Below, in pieces: positions 1 through 8,515 of a stretch of DNA of 64,000 nt. The stretch's first letter is position 1, and every line of letters begins with the position of its first letter. Source of the stretch: Oceanococcus sp041619555 (GTDB lineage Bacteria; Pseudomonadota; Gammaproteobacteria; Nevskiales; Oceanococcaceae); NCBI GenBank assembly GCA_041619555.1, contig JBFKDQ010000016.1, forward strand, positions 1 to 64,000, in the 5' to 3' direction. The position numbers and the translations under genes are program-made. A model generated the notes under the pieces. It was not told the DNA's origin and ran no database searches. It saw nothing but the letters and a program-made list of their open reading frames with translations.

Positions 1-1128
1 CTTCTGCACGATGGCCTCGATGCTGATATCCAGCCCGGCCAGAATGGTGCTGATCGTGCGCATCACGCCCGGTTTGTCGTTCACCCGCATGCGCAGATAG
101 TGCGCGCTGATGACCTCATCCTGCGGCAGAAGCTTCAGCGGCGTACCCATCGCCGGCGGCGCGATCGCGTGCCCGCGCGCCACATCCACCAGATCGGCAA
201 CCACCGAAGAGGCGGTCGCCAGGGCGCCCGCACCCGGGCCGTAGAAGCCGGCGGTGCCCACGGCATTGCCGCTGATCGACACGCCATTCATCACGCCATC
301 GACCTTCGCCACGAAGGCCTCTTTCGGCACCAGCGTCGGCTCCACCCGCAATTCGACCCCATCGGGCGTATGCCGGGCAATCGCCAGATGCTTGATGCGA
401 TAACCCAGATCCCGCGCATAGGCAATGTCTTCCGCGGTGACCTTAGCCACCCCCACGGTATGCAGCTGATCCGTGGCCAGCGGAATGTCGAAGGCCAGGG
501 TCGCCAGAATCGCCAGCTTGTGACCGGCATCGATCCCTTCCACATCGAAGGTGGGGTCGGCCTCGGCATAGCCCTTGGCCTGCGCCTCCAGCAACGCCTG
601 CTCGAAGCTCGCTCCGGCCGACTCCATCTGGCTGAGGATGAAATTCGTGGTGCCATTGATGATGCCGGCGATCTGCCCGATGCGGTTGCCGGCCAGTCCC
701 TCACGCACCGCCTTGATGATCGGAATGCCACCTGCGACGGCCGCTTCGAAAGCCACCAGCTGGCCCCGCCGGCTGGCCGTTTCGAAAATCTCCTGACCAT
801 GCTCCGCAATCAGGGCCTTGTTGGCGGTCACCACCGACTTACCCTGCGCCAGCGCCGCCAGCACCAGTTCGCGGGCGCGGCCGGTGCCGCCCATCAACTC
901 CACCACGACATCGATTTCAGGATCCACCACCAGCGCATCAGCATCGGCATCGACCCGCACCCCGTCGAGATCGCAATCACGCGCCCGGTAAGGATCACGC
1001 ACGCTGGCCCGCACGATACGAATCTCACGACCCGCACGCTGGGTGATTTCCTTGGCATTTTCGCGCAGAACACGCACCGTGCCCGCGCCCACGGTACCGA
1101 GGCCGAGAAGGCCAATTTTCAAACTCAT
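1..1128 (-). CDS. hom: Homoserine dehydrogenase, 3' end cut by the window edge
   Basis: Reduces aspartate semialdehyde to homoserine with NAD(P)H in the threonine/methionine branch. Translating the minus strand from the ATG at 1128 gives 376 residues with no stop before base 1. The N-terminus is a Rossmann fold with GLGTVG near residue 9. The segments TANKALIAEHG and GIINGTTNFILSQ are typical of the catalytic domain. The last visible residues (MRVNDKPGVMRTISTILAG) start a C-terminal ACT domain, the usual site of threonine feedback. The gene begins 6 nt after the alaC stop, so the two are probably cotranscribed. Monofunctional: no aspartokinase domain lies before it. Confidence 0.95.
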   Translation of the reverse strand, partial: MSLKIGLLGLGTVGAGTVRVLRENAKEITQRAGREIRIVRASVRDPYRARDCDLDGVRVDADADALVVDPEIDVVVELMGGTGRARELVLAALAQGKSVVTANKALIAEHGQEIFETASRRGQLVAFEAAVAGGIPIIKAVREGLAGNRIGQIAGIINGTTNFILSQMESAGASFEQALLEAQAKGYAEADPTFDVEGIDAGHKLAILATLAFDIPLATDQLHTVGVAKVTAEDIAYARDLGYRIKHLAIARHTPDGVELRVEPTLVPKEAFVAKVDGVMNGVSISGNAVGTAGFYGPGAGALATASSVVADLVDVARGHAIAPPAMGTPLKLLPQDEVISAHYLRMRVNDKPGVMRTISTILAGLDISIEAIVQK

Positions 1129-1134
1129 CAATGA

Positions 1135-2316
1135 TTATCCGGCTGTTTCCATCATGCGCCGCATGCCACGCAGGGCCTGGCGGGTGCGGTGCTCGTTTTC
1201 GATCAGGGCGATGCGCACGAAATCATCGCCATGGTGGCCGAAGCCCACACCTGGCGAGACTGCGACCTTGGCCACTTCCAGCAGGCGTTTGGAGAACTCC
1301 AGCGAACCTTCCGCCTTGAAGGGCTCGGGAATCGGCGCCCAGACGAACATTGTCGATTTCGGCTTCTCCACCGCCCAGCCCATCGCATTCATGCCTTCAC
1401 AAAGCACATCCCGCCGCTTCTTGTACATCGCCCGAATCTCGGCGACACAATCCTGCGGCCCATTGAGCGCGGCGATCGCCGCCACCTGGATCGGCGTGAA
1501 CGTGCCGTAATCGAGATAGGACTTGATCCGCCCCAGCGCGCTGATCAACTGCGGATTTCCGCACATGAATCCAACGCGCCAGCCCGGCATGTTATAGGTC
1601 TTGGATAGCGAATAGGATTCCACCGCCACATCCATGGCACCGGGCACCTGCAGGATCGACGGAGCTTCGTAGCCATCGAAACACAGCTCGGCATAGGCCA
1701 GATCCTGGACCACCCACAGTCCGTATTCCTTGGCCATTTCCACCACCCGTTCGAAAAAGCTGAGCTCCACGCACTCGCCGGTGGGATTGGCAGGAAAATT
1801 CAGCAGCATCATCTTCGGCGCCGGCCAGGATTCCTTGATCGCCACTTCCAGTTCATGGAAGAAATCGCCTCCCGGCACCATTTTCACATGGCGCACATCG
1901 GCGCCCGCGATGACCACCCCGTAGGGATGGATCGGATAGGCCGGATTCGGCACCAGGACGACATCACCCGGACCCAGAGTCGCCAGGGCCAGATGCGCCA
2001 GACCTTCCTTGGAACCGATGGTGACGATTGCTTCGGTCTCCGGGTCCAGATCAACATCGTACTTGCGCTTGTACCAGTCACAAATCGCCTTGCGCAGACG
2101 CGGAATGCCGCGGCTGACCGAATAGCGATGGGTGTCCTCGCGGCGCGCCACCTCAACCAGCTTTTCGAGAATATGCTGGGGGGTCGGCTGATCGGGATTG
2201 CCCATGCTCAGATCGACAATGTCCTCCCCACGCGCACGCGCCGCCTTCTTCAGCTCGGCAACCACGTTGAAGGTGTAGGGGGGAAGACGCTCGATGCGTT
2301 GAAATCGATCTTGCAT
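1135..2316 (-). CDS. alaC: Alanine-synthesizing aminotransferase (AlaC/YfdZ type)
   Basis: PLP-dependent class I/II aminotransferase, probably glutamate-pyruvate transaminase. About 393 residues from the ATG at 2316. A TTG at 2334 would add six residues, and neither start has a clear ribosome binding site. Family marks are LSMGNPDQPTP near the N-terminus, NFPANPTGE, the PLP lysine in SLSKTYNMPGWRVGF, and a C-terminal arginine region (FVRIALIENEHRTRQALRG). It lies directly upstream of hom, an arrangement common in gammaproteobacteria, where this paralogue is often misannotated as an aspartate aminotransferase. Substrate assignment rests on family resemblance only. Confidence 0.88.
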   Translation of the reverse strand: MQDRFQRIERLPPYTFNVVAELKKAARARGEDIVDLSMGNPDQPTPQHILEKLVEVARREDTHRYSVSRGIPRLRKAICDWYKRKYDVDLDPETEAIVTIGSKEGLAHLALATLGPGDVVLVPNPAYPIHPYGVVIAGADVRHVKMVPGGDFFHELEVAIKESWPAPKMMLLNFPANPTGECVELSFFERVVEMAKEYGLWVVQDLAYAELCFDGYEAPSILQVPGAMDVAVESYSLSKTYNMPGWRVGFMCGNPQLISALGRIKSYLDYGTFTPIQVAAIAALNGPQDCVAEIRAMYKKRRDVLCEGMNAMGWAVEKPKSTMFVWAPIPEPFKAEGSLEFSKRLLEVAKVAVSPGVGFGHHGDDFVRIALIENEHRTRQALRGMRRMMETAG

Positions 2317-2379
2317 TGCAGCAACTGGGGCCAAAAGGGGCGAAATTCTAGCCTGCCGCCCCTTCCACCGCCACTCCCA

Positions 2380-3174
2380 TCATCCCGGCAGCAACTGCTC
2401 GGGATTGACGGGCTTGCCCAAACGCCGGATTTCGAAATGCAACAGCGGCCGATTCTGCGGCCCCAGTCCCATCTGTGCGATCGGCTCGCCGGCCTTGACC
2501 ATCGCCCCTTCTTTCACCAGCAGCCGCTGATTGTGGCCGTAGGCGCTGAGAAATTCCTCATCGTGCTTGATGATCACCAGCTCCCCATAGCCCTTCAGGG
2601 CGCCACCGGCGTACACCACCTTGCCCGCTGCTGCGGCCTTGATCGGCACCCCTTCGGCACCGCCGATATCGATCCCCTTGCGCCCCCGGTTCGGATCGAA
2701 CTGCGCAAGGATGCTGCCCCGGACCGGCCACTGCCACGCGGTCGTCTTGCCGGATGGCGTCGCCGGCGCCGGCCGCGTCGGGCGATCGGAAGGCGCTTTC
2801 ACCGCGGCCGTGTCAGCCGGCCTCGCAGCAGAAGGCTTGTCAGCGGATGGCCGCCGCGCCGCTTGGCCGGCCGGCACCTCGGGCGGCGGCCGCAGCACGC
2901 CGGGCAAGGGTGCGGTCAGCCGCAACTCCTGCCCGGGATGGATCACGTCATGACGACCGATGCCATTCCACCAGGCGATGTCGCGGTAATCCAGCTGATG
3001 CTTGAATGCAATCTGATACAGCGTGTCCCCGGGCCGGACGGTATAGGTCCGCGTCTGATCTTCCCAGCGCAGCCACGCCGTGGAGCAGGACAGCGTCCCT
3101 GCCAGCAGGGTCAGCAGCCCTAGCCGTAGCGATAAACGGAAAAGGCGACCAGCAGCACGGCCAGGGTACTCCAC
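2380..3174 (-). CDS. nlpD: NlpD-like LysM / degenerate LytM protein (amidase activator)
   Basis: Envelope protein predicted to activate N-acetylmuramoyl-L-alanine amidases at the septum. 264 residues: N-terminal hydrophobic export signal with a cysteine after GTLS, a LysM domain (YTVRPGDTLYQIAFKHQL, about residues 44-90), a Pro/Ala-rich linker, and a C-terminal LytM/M23 domain. The LytM domain lacks most zinc ligands: the first histidine position reads RKGIDIGG and the HxH motif reads LLHFEIR. This matches NlpD and EnvC, which are non-catalytic. The only sensible start is GTG at 3174, so the gene overlaps the 3' end of the yqaA-like gene by about 55 nt. The lipobox is weak because the -3 residue is Thr. 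No rpoS follows it here. Confidence 0.85.
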   Translation of the reverse strand: MEYPGRAAGRLFRLSLRLGLLTLLAGTLSCSTAWLRWEDQTRTYTVRPGDTLYQIAFKHQLDYRDIAWWNGIGRHDVIHPGQELRLTAPLPGVLRPPPEVPAGQAARRPSADKPSAARPADTAAVKAPSDRPTRPAPATPSGKTTAWQWPVRGSILAQFDPNRGRKGIDIGGAEGVPIKAAAAGKVVYAGGALKGYGELVIIKHDEEFLSAYGHNQRLLVKEGAMVKAGEPIAQMGLGPQNRPLLHFEIRRLGKPVNPEQLLPG

Positions 3175-3695
3175 GCAATTTGATCCATGTAACGCTTCAG
3201 ATGGGGCTCTACCTTAGGGCCGCCCCAGGACACGAGCAAGGCCACGAGGAAGAATCGGGCGCCGCGACCCACGACACTGGCGGCGATGAAGACCGGCAGA
3301 AACATGCCGGCGGCACCGGCAGCGATGGTGAAAACCTTATAGGGAATCGGCGTGAAACCGGCAAGAAAAACGGCCCAAAACCCCCATTGCAGGAACCAGG
3401 CATTGGCCGTGGCATACGCATCGGCATAGCCCCACTGCTGCAACAGCGGCAGCACCGCATCCAGCAGCCAGACACCGATAAAAAAACCGATCACCCCGCC
3501 AAAGACCGACGCCGCAGTGGTGAGACCGGCATAGAACCAGGCCCGCTTGGGTCGTGCCATCACCATCGGGGCAAGCAGGATATCAACCGGCAACGGGAAG
3601 AACGACGACTCGGCGACCGACAGACCGCCCAGCCAGTAAGGCGCATGGCGGTGGGCGGCCAGGCTCAGCACCCAATCGTAAAGTTTGCTCCACAT
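3120..3695 (-). CDS. YqaA-like membrane protein (DedA/SNARE-associated family)
   Basis: Polytopic inner-membrane protein of 191 residues from the ATG at 3695, 4 nt after the pcm stop. An in-frame start further upstream would lie inside pcm and is not needed. Family marks are the N-terminal SFFPLPVDILLAPM segment, a glycine-rich helix (VFGGVIGFFIG) and the re-entrant-loop-like AGFTPIPYKVFTIAAGA with VGRGARFFLVA. DedA-like proteins are linked to lipid transport and membrane homeostasis; this YqaA branch has no established substrate. It sits between pcm and nlpD as in xanthomonads and pseudomonads. Confidence 0.85.
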   Translation of the reverse strand: MWSKLYDWVLSLAAHRHAPYWLGGLSVAESSFFPLPVDILLAPMVMARPKRAWFYAGLTTAASVFGGVIGFFIGVWLLDAVLPLLQQWGYADAYATANAWFLQWGFWAVFLAGFTPIPYKVFTIAAGAAGMFLPVFIAASVVGRGARFFLVALLVSWGGPKVEPHLKRYMDQIAWSTLAVLLVAFSVYRYG

Positions 3696-3699
3696 GCTT

Positions 3700-4371
3700 T
3701 CAGTCCAGGGTTTCGGGTAACAGGGGCACAAAGCTGACCGCAGCAAGCTCCTCCTGCAGGATCTCGCCGCCAGGCTGACGGGTGAAACGACACAGGGTCT
3801 GCGCGCGCTGCGGCCCCAGCGGGATGACCATGCGCCCGCCGGGGGCGAGCTGCTGCAGCAACTGCGTGGGCATCTGCTCTGCTGCCGCGGTCACGATGAT
3901 GGCATCGAATGGTGCCTGCTGTTCCCAGCCCTCATAGCCATCCGCGTGATTCAGGTAGACCCGCATGTAATTGAGACTGCGCAGACGGCGCCGCGCCGCG
4001 ACATACAGCGACTTGATCCGCTCCACCGAATAGACGCGCTCGACCAGTTCGGCCAGGATCGCGGTCTGATAGCCACAACCGGTGCCGATCTCCAGCACAT
4101 GCCGCAGCCGCTGACCTTCCGTCAGAGCTGCGGTCATCAGGGCCACGACATACGGCTGGGAGATGGTCTGCGCACGTCCGATCGGCAGCGCGGTGTCTTC
4201 ATAGGCCTTGCTCAGATCCCAGGCCTCGTCCACGAAAGCATGGCGCGGCACGCGTCCCATCGCCTCCAGGACCCTGGCATCGACGATGCCCTTGTCGGCA
4301 AGGCGCTTGATCAGCTTCGCCCGATAGAATTCCGGCGTCAGTCCACGCCGTTTTTCGCTCAATCGATTCAC
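3700..4371 (-). CDS. pcm: Protein-L-isoaspartate O-methyltransferase
   Basis: Repairs isoaspartyl residues in damaged proteins by SAM-dependent methylation. 223 residues, starting with GTG at 4371, which overlaps the surE stop by 4 nt (GTGA). Class I methyltransferase signature VLEIGTGCGYQTAILAELV, preceded by the isoaspartate-pocket motif GRAQTISQPYVVALM and followed by FDAIIVTAAAEQMP and GGRMVIPLG. Gene order surE-pcm is the classic stationary-phase repair pair. Confidence 0.95.
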   Translation of the reverse strand: MNRLSEKRRGLTPEFYRAKLIKRLADKGIVDARVLEAMGRVPRHAFVDEAWDLSKAYEDTALPIGRAQTISQPYVVALMTAALTEGQRLRHVLEIGTGCGYQTAILAELVERVYSVERIKSLYVAARRRLRSLNYMRVYLNHADGYEGWEQQAPFDAIIVTAAAEQMPTQLLQQLAPGGRMVIPLGPQRAQTLCRFTRQPGGEILQEELAAVSFVPLLPETLD

Positions 4372-5114
4372 AAGGGGGAAATCCAGGCTTTCAAGCCGTC
4401 CAGTGCCTGATGGTTGGTGAGATCGGTTTGCAGCGGGGTGACCGAGACATACCCCCGGTTCACCGCATGAAAATCCGTCCCGGGCCCGGCGTCCTGCTCC
4501 GATCCGGCCGGACCGATCCAGTAGATCGGCCGCCCGCGCGGATCAACCGCCCTGACCACTGCCTCCGCGACGTGACGGTAGCCCAGGCGCGTCACTTCCA
4601 CACCGGCCAGCCGTTCGTAAGCCCGATCCGGTACATTGACGTTGAGGATGCTGCTGCGTGGCAGCGGATGCGAGGCGATGTCGCGCAACAGATGGACCAC
4701 AGCCTGCGCCGCCGCCTCGTAGTGCTGCGGATTGTGCGCGACGTTTGAAACCGCGACCGCCGGCAGGCCCATGAAACGCCCCTCCATCGCTGCCGCCACG
4801 GTGCCGGAGTAGAGCGTGTCGTCTCCCAGGTTGGCGCCCGCATTGATGCCGGAAACCACGATGTCCGGCTTGTGCTCCAGCAAGCCGGTGACGGCCAGGT
4901 GCACGCAGTCGGTCGGCGTGCCATCGACCGCGAACCAGTCGGCCTGGGTTTCCGTCACCCGCAAGGGGCGCCCCAGGGTCAGCGAGTTGCTGGCACCGCT
5001 GCGATTGCGGTCCGGCGCGACCACGGTCAGCTGTCCCAGCGGCTGCAGGTAGCGGGCCAGCACACGCAAACCGGGGGCGTGTATGCCATCATCATTGGAG
5101 AGAAGTATGCGCAT
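4368..5114 (-). CDS. surE: 5'/3'-nucleotidase SurE
   Basis: Metal-dependent nucleotidase/exopolyphosphatase of 248 residues. The start is the ATG at 5114 because the family begins MRILLSNDDGI with metal-binding DD; the longer open frame upstream is not conserved. Further marks: PDRNRSGASNSLTL, VDGTPTDCVHLA and VSGINAGANLGDDTLYSGTV. First gene of surE-pcm-yqaA-nlpD, divergent from the Smr gene across 94 nt. Confidence 0.96.
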   Translation of the reverse strand: MRILLSNDDGIHAPGLRVLARYLQPLGQLTVVAPDRNRSGASNSLTLGRPLRVTETQADWFAVDGTPTDCVHLAVTGLLEHKPDIVVSGINAGANLGDDTLYSGTVAAAMEGRFMGLPAVAVSNVAHNPQHYEAAAQAVVHLLRDIASHPLPRSSILNVNVPDRAYERLAGVEVTRLGYRHVAEAVVRAVDPRGRPIYWIGPAGSEQDAGPGTDFHAVNRGYVSVTPLQTDLTNHQALDGLKAWISPL

Positions 5115-5208
5115 AAGCCGCCGGATATTAGCAGCGTTTAGTCCACTGACCCAAGGTTCGGACGCGCATCCGCAACCGCGTCGGATTGGACGGCAAGCGA
5201 GGAAAGAA

Positions 5209-5754
5209 GTGAACAGCAAGTCACAGGATCCACAGGATCCGGAACTCGAGCTCTGGCGCAACAGCACCCAAGATGTGCAGCCCCTCAAGGTGCGCCAGCG
5301 CACCCTGCCGCCCAGACGCAAGATCAATCTGCGTGCCATGGCGGAGCGCGAGCACCAGGCCGTGCTGCAGGAATCGCTGCATGCCGAAATCGAGGTGGAG
5401 GATTTCGACAGCGGCGACGAGACCCAATTCCGGCGTGACGGCATTAGCCTCGGCACCCTGCGCAAGCTGCGCCGTGGCCAATACGCCGTCCAGGCCTGCT
5501 GCGACCTGCATGGTCTCACCCGCCAGCAGGCCCATGCCGAGACCCTCGCCTTTCTGGCCGAAGCCCGAGCCCAGAACTGGCGCTGCATCAAGATCATTCA
5601 CGGCAAGGGCTTGCGCTCTCCGCAGGGCCTGCCGGTCCTGAAACGGCGGGTGGAAACAACCCTGTTGCGAACCGACGCGGTGCTGGCCTTCTGCTCCGCC
5701 CCACCCTGGAACGGCGGCCACGGCGCCGTTCTGGTGCTGCTGCGCCGCGGCTGA
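5209..5754 (+). CDS. Smr-domain endonuclease (SmrA/YdaL-like)
   Basis: Small MutS-related domain protein of 181 residues from a GTG at 5209. That start is chosen because AGGAAAG lies just upstream and no ATG fits. The N-terminal half is charged. The C-terminal Smr domain carries DLHGLTRQQA, IIHGKG and a GGHGAVLVLLRR end. Smr proteins cleave RNA or branched DNA; SmrB acts on collided ribosomes. The spacing and the LPVLKRRVE segment look closer to the SmrA/YdaL branch than to SmrB. Divergent from surE. Confidence 0.88.
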   Translation: MNSKSQDPQDPELELWRNSTQDVQPLKVRQRTLPPRRKINLRAMAEREHQAVLQESLHAEIEVEDFDSGDETQFRRDGISLGTLRKLRRGQYAVQACCDLHGLTRQQAHAETLAFLAEARAQNWRCIKIIHGKGLRSPQGLPVLKRRVETTLLRTDAVLAFCSAPPWNGGHGAVLVLLRRG

Positions 5755-5855
5755 GCCGCGACACTGCCTGCAGCAGCCGCGCCATGCCCGCGGCGGACAG
5801 GCTTGCCCGTGGTCGGCAATGCAACCAAAAATGAACCAAGCCATTGGATAAACTG

Positions 5856-6722
5856 ATGCCCTACGCCCATTCCGAACTTGATGAAAAACGCCTGCTGGCC
5901 TGGCTGGTTGCGGCCGCCAGGGCCCATTCGGGCCTGTTCCTACTCGGCATCTGCGGCGCGCAAGGCTCCGGCAAAAGCACGCTCGCACACCGCCTGGCGC
6001 AGGCGCTGGATACCCACCATCTGCGCGCCGCGATCCTTTCCATTGACGACCTGTATCGCACGCGGGCCGAGCGCACGGCACTGGCGCAGACGGTCCATCC
6101 CCTGCTGATCACCCGTGGCGTGCCAGGCACCCATGACCTGGAACTGGGCCGTAAGACCATTGCAGCTGCCGCCGCGCTGCAACCTGGCCAGAGCCTGGCC
6201 CTGCCGCGCTTCGACAAGGCCAATGATGAGCGCAGGCCGGAGCAGGATTGGCCGCAGATCGAAGGCCCGCTGGACATTCTCATACTCGAAGGTTGGTGTG
6301 TCGGCCTGGACCCCGAGCCCGAAGCTGCCCTGCAACGAGCGGTCAATGCGCTGGAAACCCATGAAGATCCGGACGGTCGCTGGCGCCGCTGGGTCAATCG
6401 GCAGTTGGCCACCGACTACGCTGAGTTTTTTGCCCGCCTTGATCGTCTGATCTTCCTCCAGATTCCTGACTGGGAAGCGGTATTGCGCTGGCGGCGGCAA
6501 CAGGAATGCGAGACCGCCGCCGCGGCCCGGGGACCTGCCCGGCATGTGCTGGACGAGGCGGGCCTGCTACGCTTCATCCAGCACTATGAGCGGCTCACCC
6601 GGCATGCGCTGGCCAGCCTGCCCGGCAGAGCCGACGTGCTGCGTCGCCTCGGACCTGCGCATGAAGTGACCGAGCAACTCATCCGTACATCGAATCGCTC
6701 GAACGAACAAGGCTGCCAATAG
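5856..6722 (+). CDS. P-loop kinase of the D-glycerate 3-kinase family
   Basis: Predicted to phosphorylate D-glycerate to 3-phosphoglycerate with ATP. About 288 residues from the ATG at 5856, which has GGAT 8 nt upstream; a TTG at 5844 is the alternative. Walker A is GAQGSGKST near residue 35. The segments SIDDLYRT, TRGVPGTHDLELG, LPRFDKANDERRP and ILEGWCVGL match the plant glycerate kinase / yeast Tda10 group rather than uridine kinases. The stop is 3 nt before the GH13_18 phosphorylase start, so the two must be cotranscribed. That linkage is the main argument for glycerate as substrate; the sequence alone supports only the kinase family. Confidence 0.8.
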   Translation: MPYAHSELDEKRLLAWLVAAARAHSGLFLLGICGAQGSGKSTLAHRLAQALDTHHLRAAILSIDDLYRTRAERTALAQTVHPLLITRGVPGTHDLELGRKTIAAAAALQPGQSLALPRFDKANDERRPEQDWPQIEGPLDILILEGWCVGLDPEPEAALQRAVNALETHEDPDGRWRRWVNRQLATDYAEFFARLDRLIFLQIPDWEAVLRWRRQQECETAAAARGPARHVLDEAGLLRFIQHYERLTRHALASLPGRADVLRRLGPAHEVTEQLIRTSNRSNEQGCQ

Positions 6723-6725
6723 ACC

Positions 6726-8480
6726 ATGCTGATGGAACACGCCCGCTCCGAACTGCTGCTGCGCCTGCAAAACCATCTGTCGGTGCTGTACCCGGAACAC
6801 GAGCCCACCGTCCTGGCGCGGCAGATGATCGAGATCATGGGCCTGTCGGAGAACGCGCCGCTGCCACCTCAGTTCCAGAACTGCTGGGATCAGGGCGACA
6901 TCTGGATGATCAGCTATGGCGACTCGATTCGTCGGGAAGGCGAAGCCGGCCTGCAGACCCTGCGCCAGTTCCTGCGCGACCATCTGCACGAGGACATCAA
7001 CGGCGTCCACGTGCTGCCGTATTTCCCCTACAGTTCGGACGACGGCTTCGCGGTCAGCGATTATCTGGCGGTCCGGCCCGAGCTTGGAACCTGGGACGAC
7101 ATCAAGGCTCTGGCGGCAGAACGACGCCTGATGTCGGATCTGGTGATCAATCATTGCTCCAGCGTGCATCCCTGGTTTCTCAATTACTGCGTCGGTCGTG
7201 ATCCGGGCCGCGACTACTTCGTCGAGATGCATGAGGCGGCCGATCTGCGTCAGGTGGTGCGCCCACGCACCAGCCCGCTGTTGCGCGAGACCGAAACCGC
7301 GCAGGGCTTACGTCGGGTCTGGTGCACCTTCAGCCATGACCAGATCGATCTGAATTTCCAGAATCCCGAGGTCCTGCTTGAATTCGTGCGCATCATCCGC
7401 CGGCACATGGATGAAGGCGTGCAGATCTTTCGCCTTGATGCGGTCGCCTTTCTCTGGAAGCGCGAGGACAGCCCATCGCTCAACCTGCTCGAAACCCACG
7501 AGGTGGTTCGATTGTTGCGAACCCTGATCGAACACTATGATTCGCAGGCGATCATCATCACCGAAACCAATATCCCGAACCGGGAAAATCTTTCCTATTT
7601 CGGCAACTCCAACGAAGCGCACCTGGTCTACAACTTCTCCCTGCCCCCCTTGCTGCTGAACACGCTATGGACCGGCGACTGCCGCTATCTGAAGCGCTGG
7701 CTGATGAGCATGCCGCCGGCCCAGCACGGCACCACCTATTTCAATTTCATCGCCTCCCATGATGGAATCGGCCTGCGCCCGGTCGAGGGCTTGCTCAGCG
7801 ATGCGGAGGTCGACGCCATGATCCGCACTGCAGAAAGCTTCGGCGGCCATGTGTCCTGGCGCGCCCTGGAGCACGGAGACCGCAAGCCCTACGAGATCAA
7901 CATCGCCCTGTTCGATGCCTTGCAGGGCACGGTGGCGGGAGCCGATCAGTGGGGCATCGCACGCTTTCTCTGCGCGCACAGCATCATGCTGGCGCTGGAG
8001 GGCATTCCGGCGATCTATGTGCACAGCCTGCTCGCCACCCGCAACGATGTGGTCGGCGTGGCCACCAGCGGCCATGCTCGTAGCATCAATCGTTACCGCT
8101 GGGACGCCGATGCGCTGGCGCACGCGCTAGCGGACCCGCACAGCCCGCACGCGGAAGTCTTCGAGGCGATGAAACGCCTGATCAGGATTCGTGCGCGACA
8201 GCCGGCATTCCATCCGAATGCCACCCAGTTCACCCTGCATCTGGGCGACCAGGTGTTCGGCTTTTGGCGGCAGAGCAGCGACCGAAGGCAAAGCATTTTC
8301 GTTGTCAACAACATCAGCGATTCATGCCAAAGCATAGCCTTGGCCGAGCTCAACCTGGTTTTGACGGACACCTGGCGAGACCTCATCTCGGGCCAGGATT
8401 ACACCAGTCTGGCCGACACCGTGGAACTGCAGCCCTACCAGTGCGTCTGGATCAGCAATCAGGCCGACCGCAGTCCCTGA
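6726..8480 (+). CDS. GH13_18 glycoside phosphorylase, probably glucosylglycerate phosphorylase
   Basis: Retaining alpha-glucoside phosphorylase releasing alpha-glucose 1-phosphate. 584 residues, longer than classical sucrose phosphorylases (about 500). GH13 catalytic triad: nucleophile D238 in IFRLDAVAFLWK, acid/base E280 in IIITETNIP, and stabilizer D346 in FIASHDGIGLRP. The early segment VLPYFPYSSDDGFAVSDY is typical of the subfamily. GH13_18 contains enzymes for sucrose, sucrose 6-phosphate, glucosylglycerol and glucosylglycerate. The directly linked glycerate-kinase-like gene favours glucosylglycerate, giving Glc1P and D-glycerate. pgm and galU lie 4-6 kb away. Cytoplasmic; no signal peptide. 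Confidence 0.85.
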   Translation: MLMEHARSELLLRLQNHLSVLYPEHEPTVLARQMIEIMGLSENAPLPPQFQNCWDQGDIWMISYGDSIRREGEAGLQTLRQFLRDHLHEDINGVHVLPYFPYSSDDGFAVSDYLAVRPELGTWDDIKALAAERRLMSDLVINHCSSVHPWFLNYCVGRDPGRDYFVEMHEAADLRQVVRPRTSPLLRETETAQGLRRVWCTFSHDQIDLNFQNPEVLLEFVRIIRRHMDEGVQIFRLDAVAFLWKREDSPSLNLLETHEVVRLLRTLIEHYDSQAIIITETNIPNRENLSYFGNSNEAHLVYNFSLPPLLLNTLWTGDCRYLKRWLMSMPPAQHGTTYFNFIASHDGIGLRPVEGLLSDAEVDAMIRTAESFGGHVSWRALEHGDRKPYEINIALFDALQGTVAGADQWGIARFLCAHSIMLALEGIPAIYVHSLLATRNDVVGVATSGHARSINRYRWDADALAHALADPHSPHAEVFEAMKRLIRIRARQPAFHPNATQFTLHLGDQVFGFWRQSSDRRQSIFVVNNISDSCQSIALAELNLVLTDTWRDLISGQDYTSLADTVELQPYQCVWISNQADRSP

Positions 8481-8515
8481 GCCCGCGCACCACACCCACC
8501 CCGCAGACGGGGTTG

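Noticed and set aside
5125..5154. surE promoter TTGGGT / TAATAT with extended -10
   Set aside because: It would place the transcription start only about 4 nt before the surE ATG with an 18-nt spacer; too uncertain to list.
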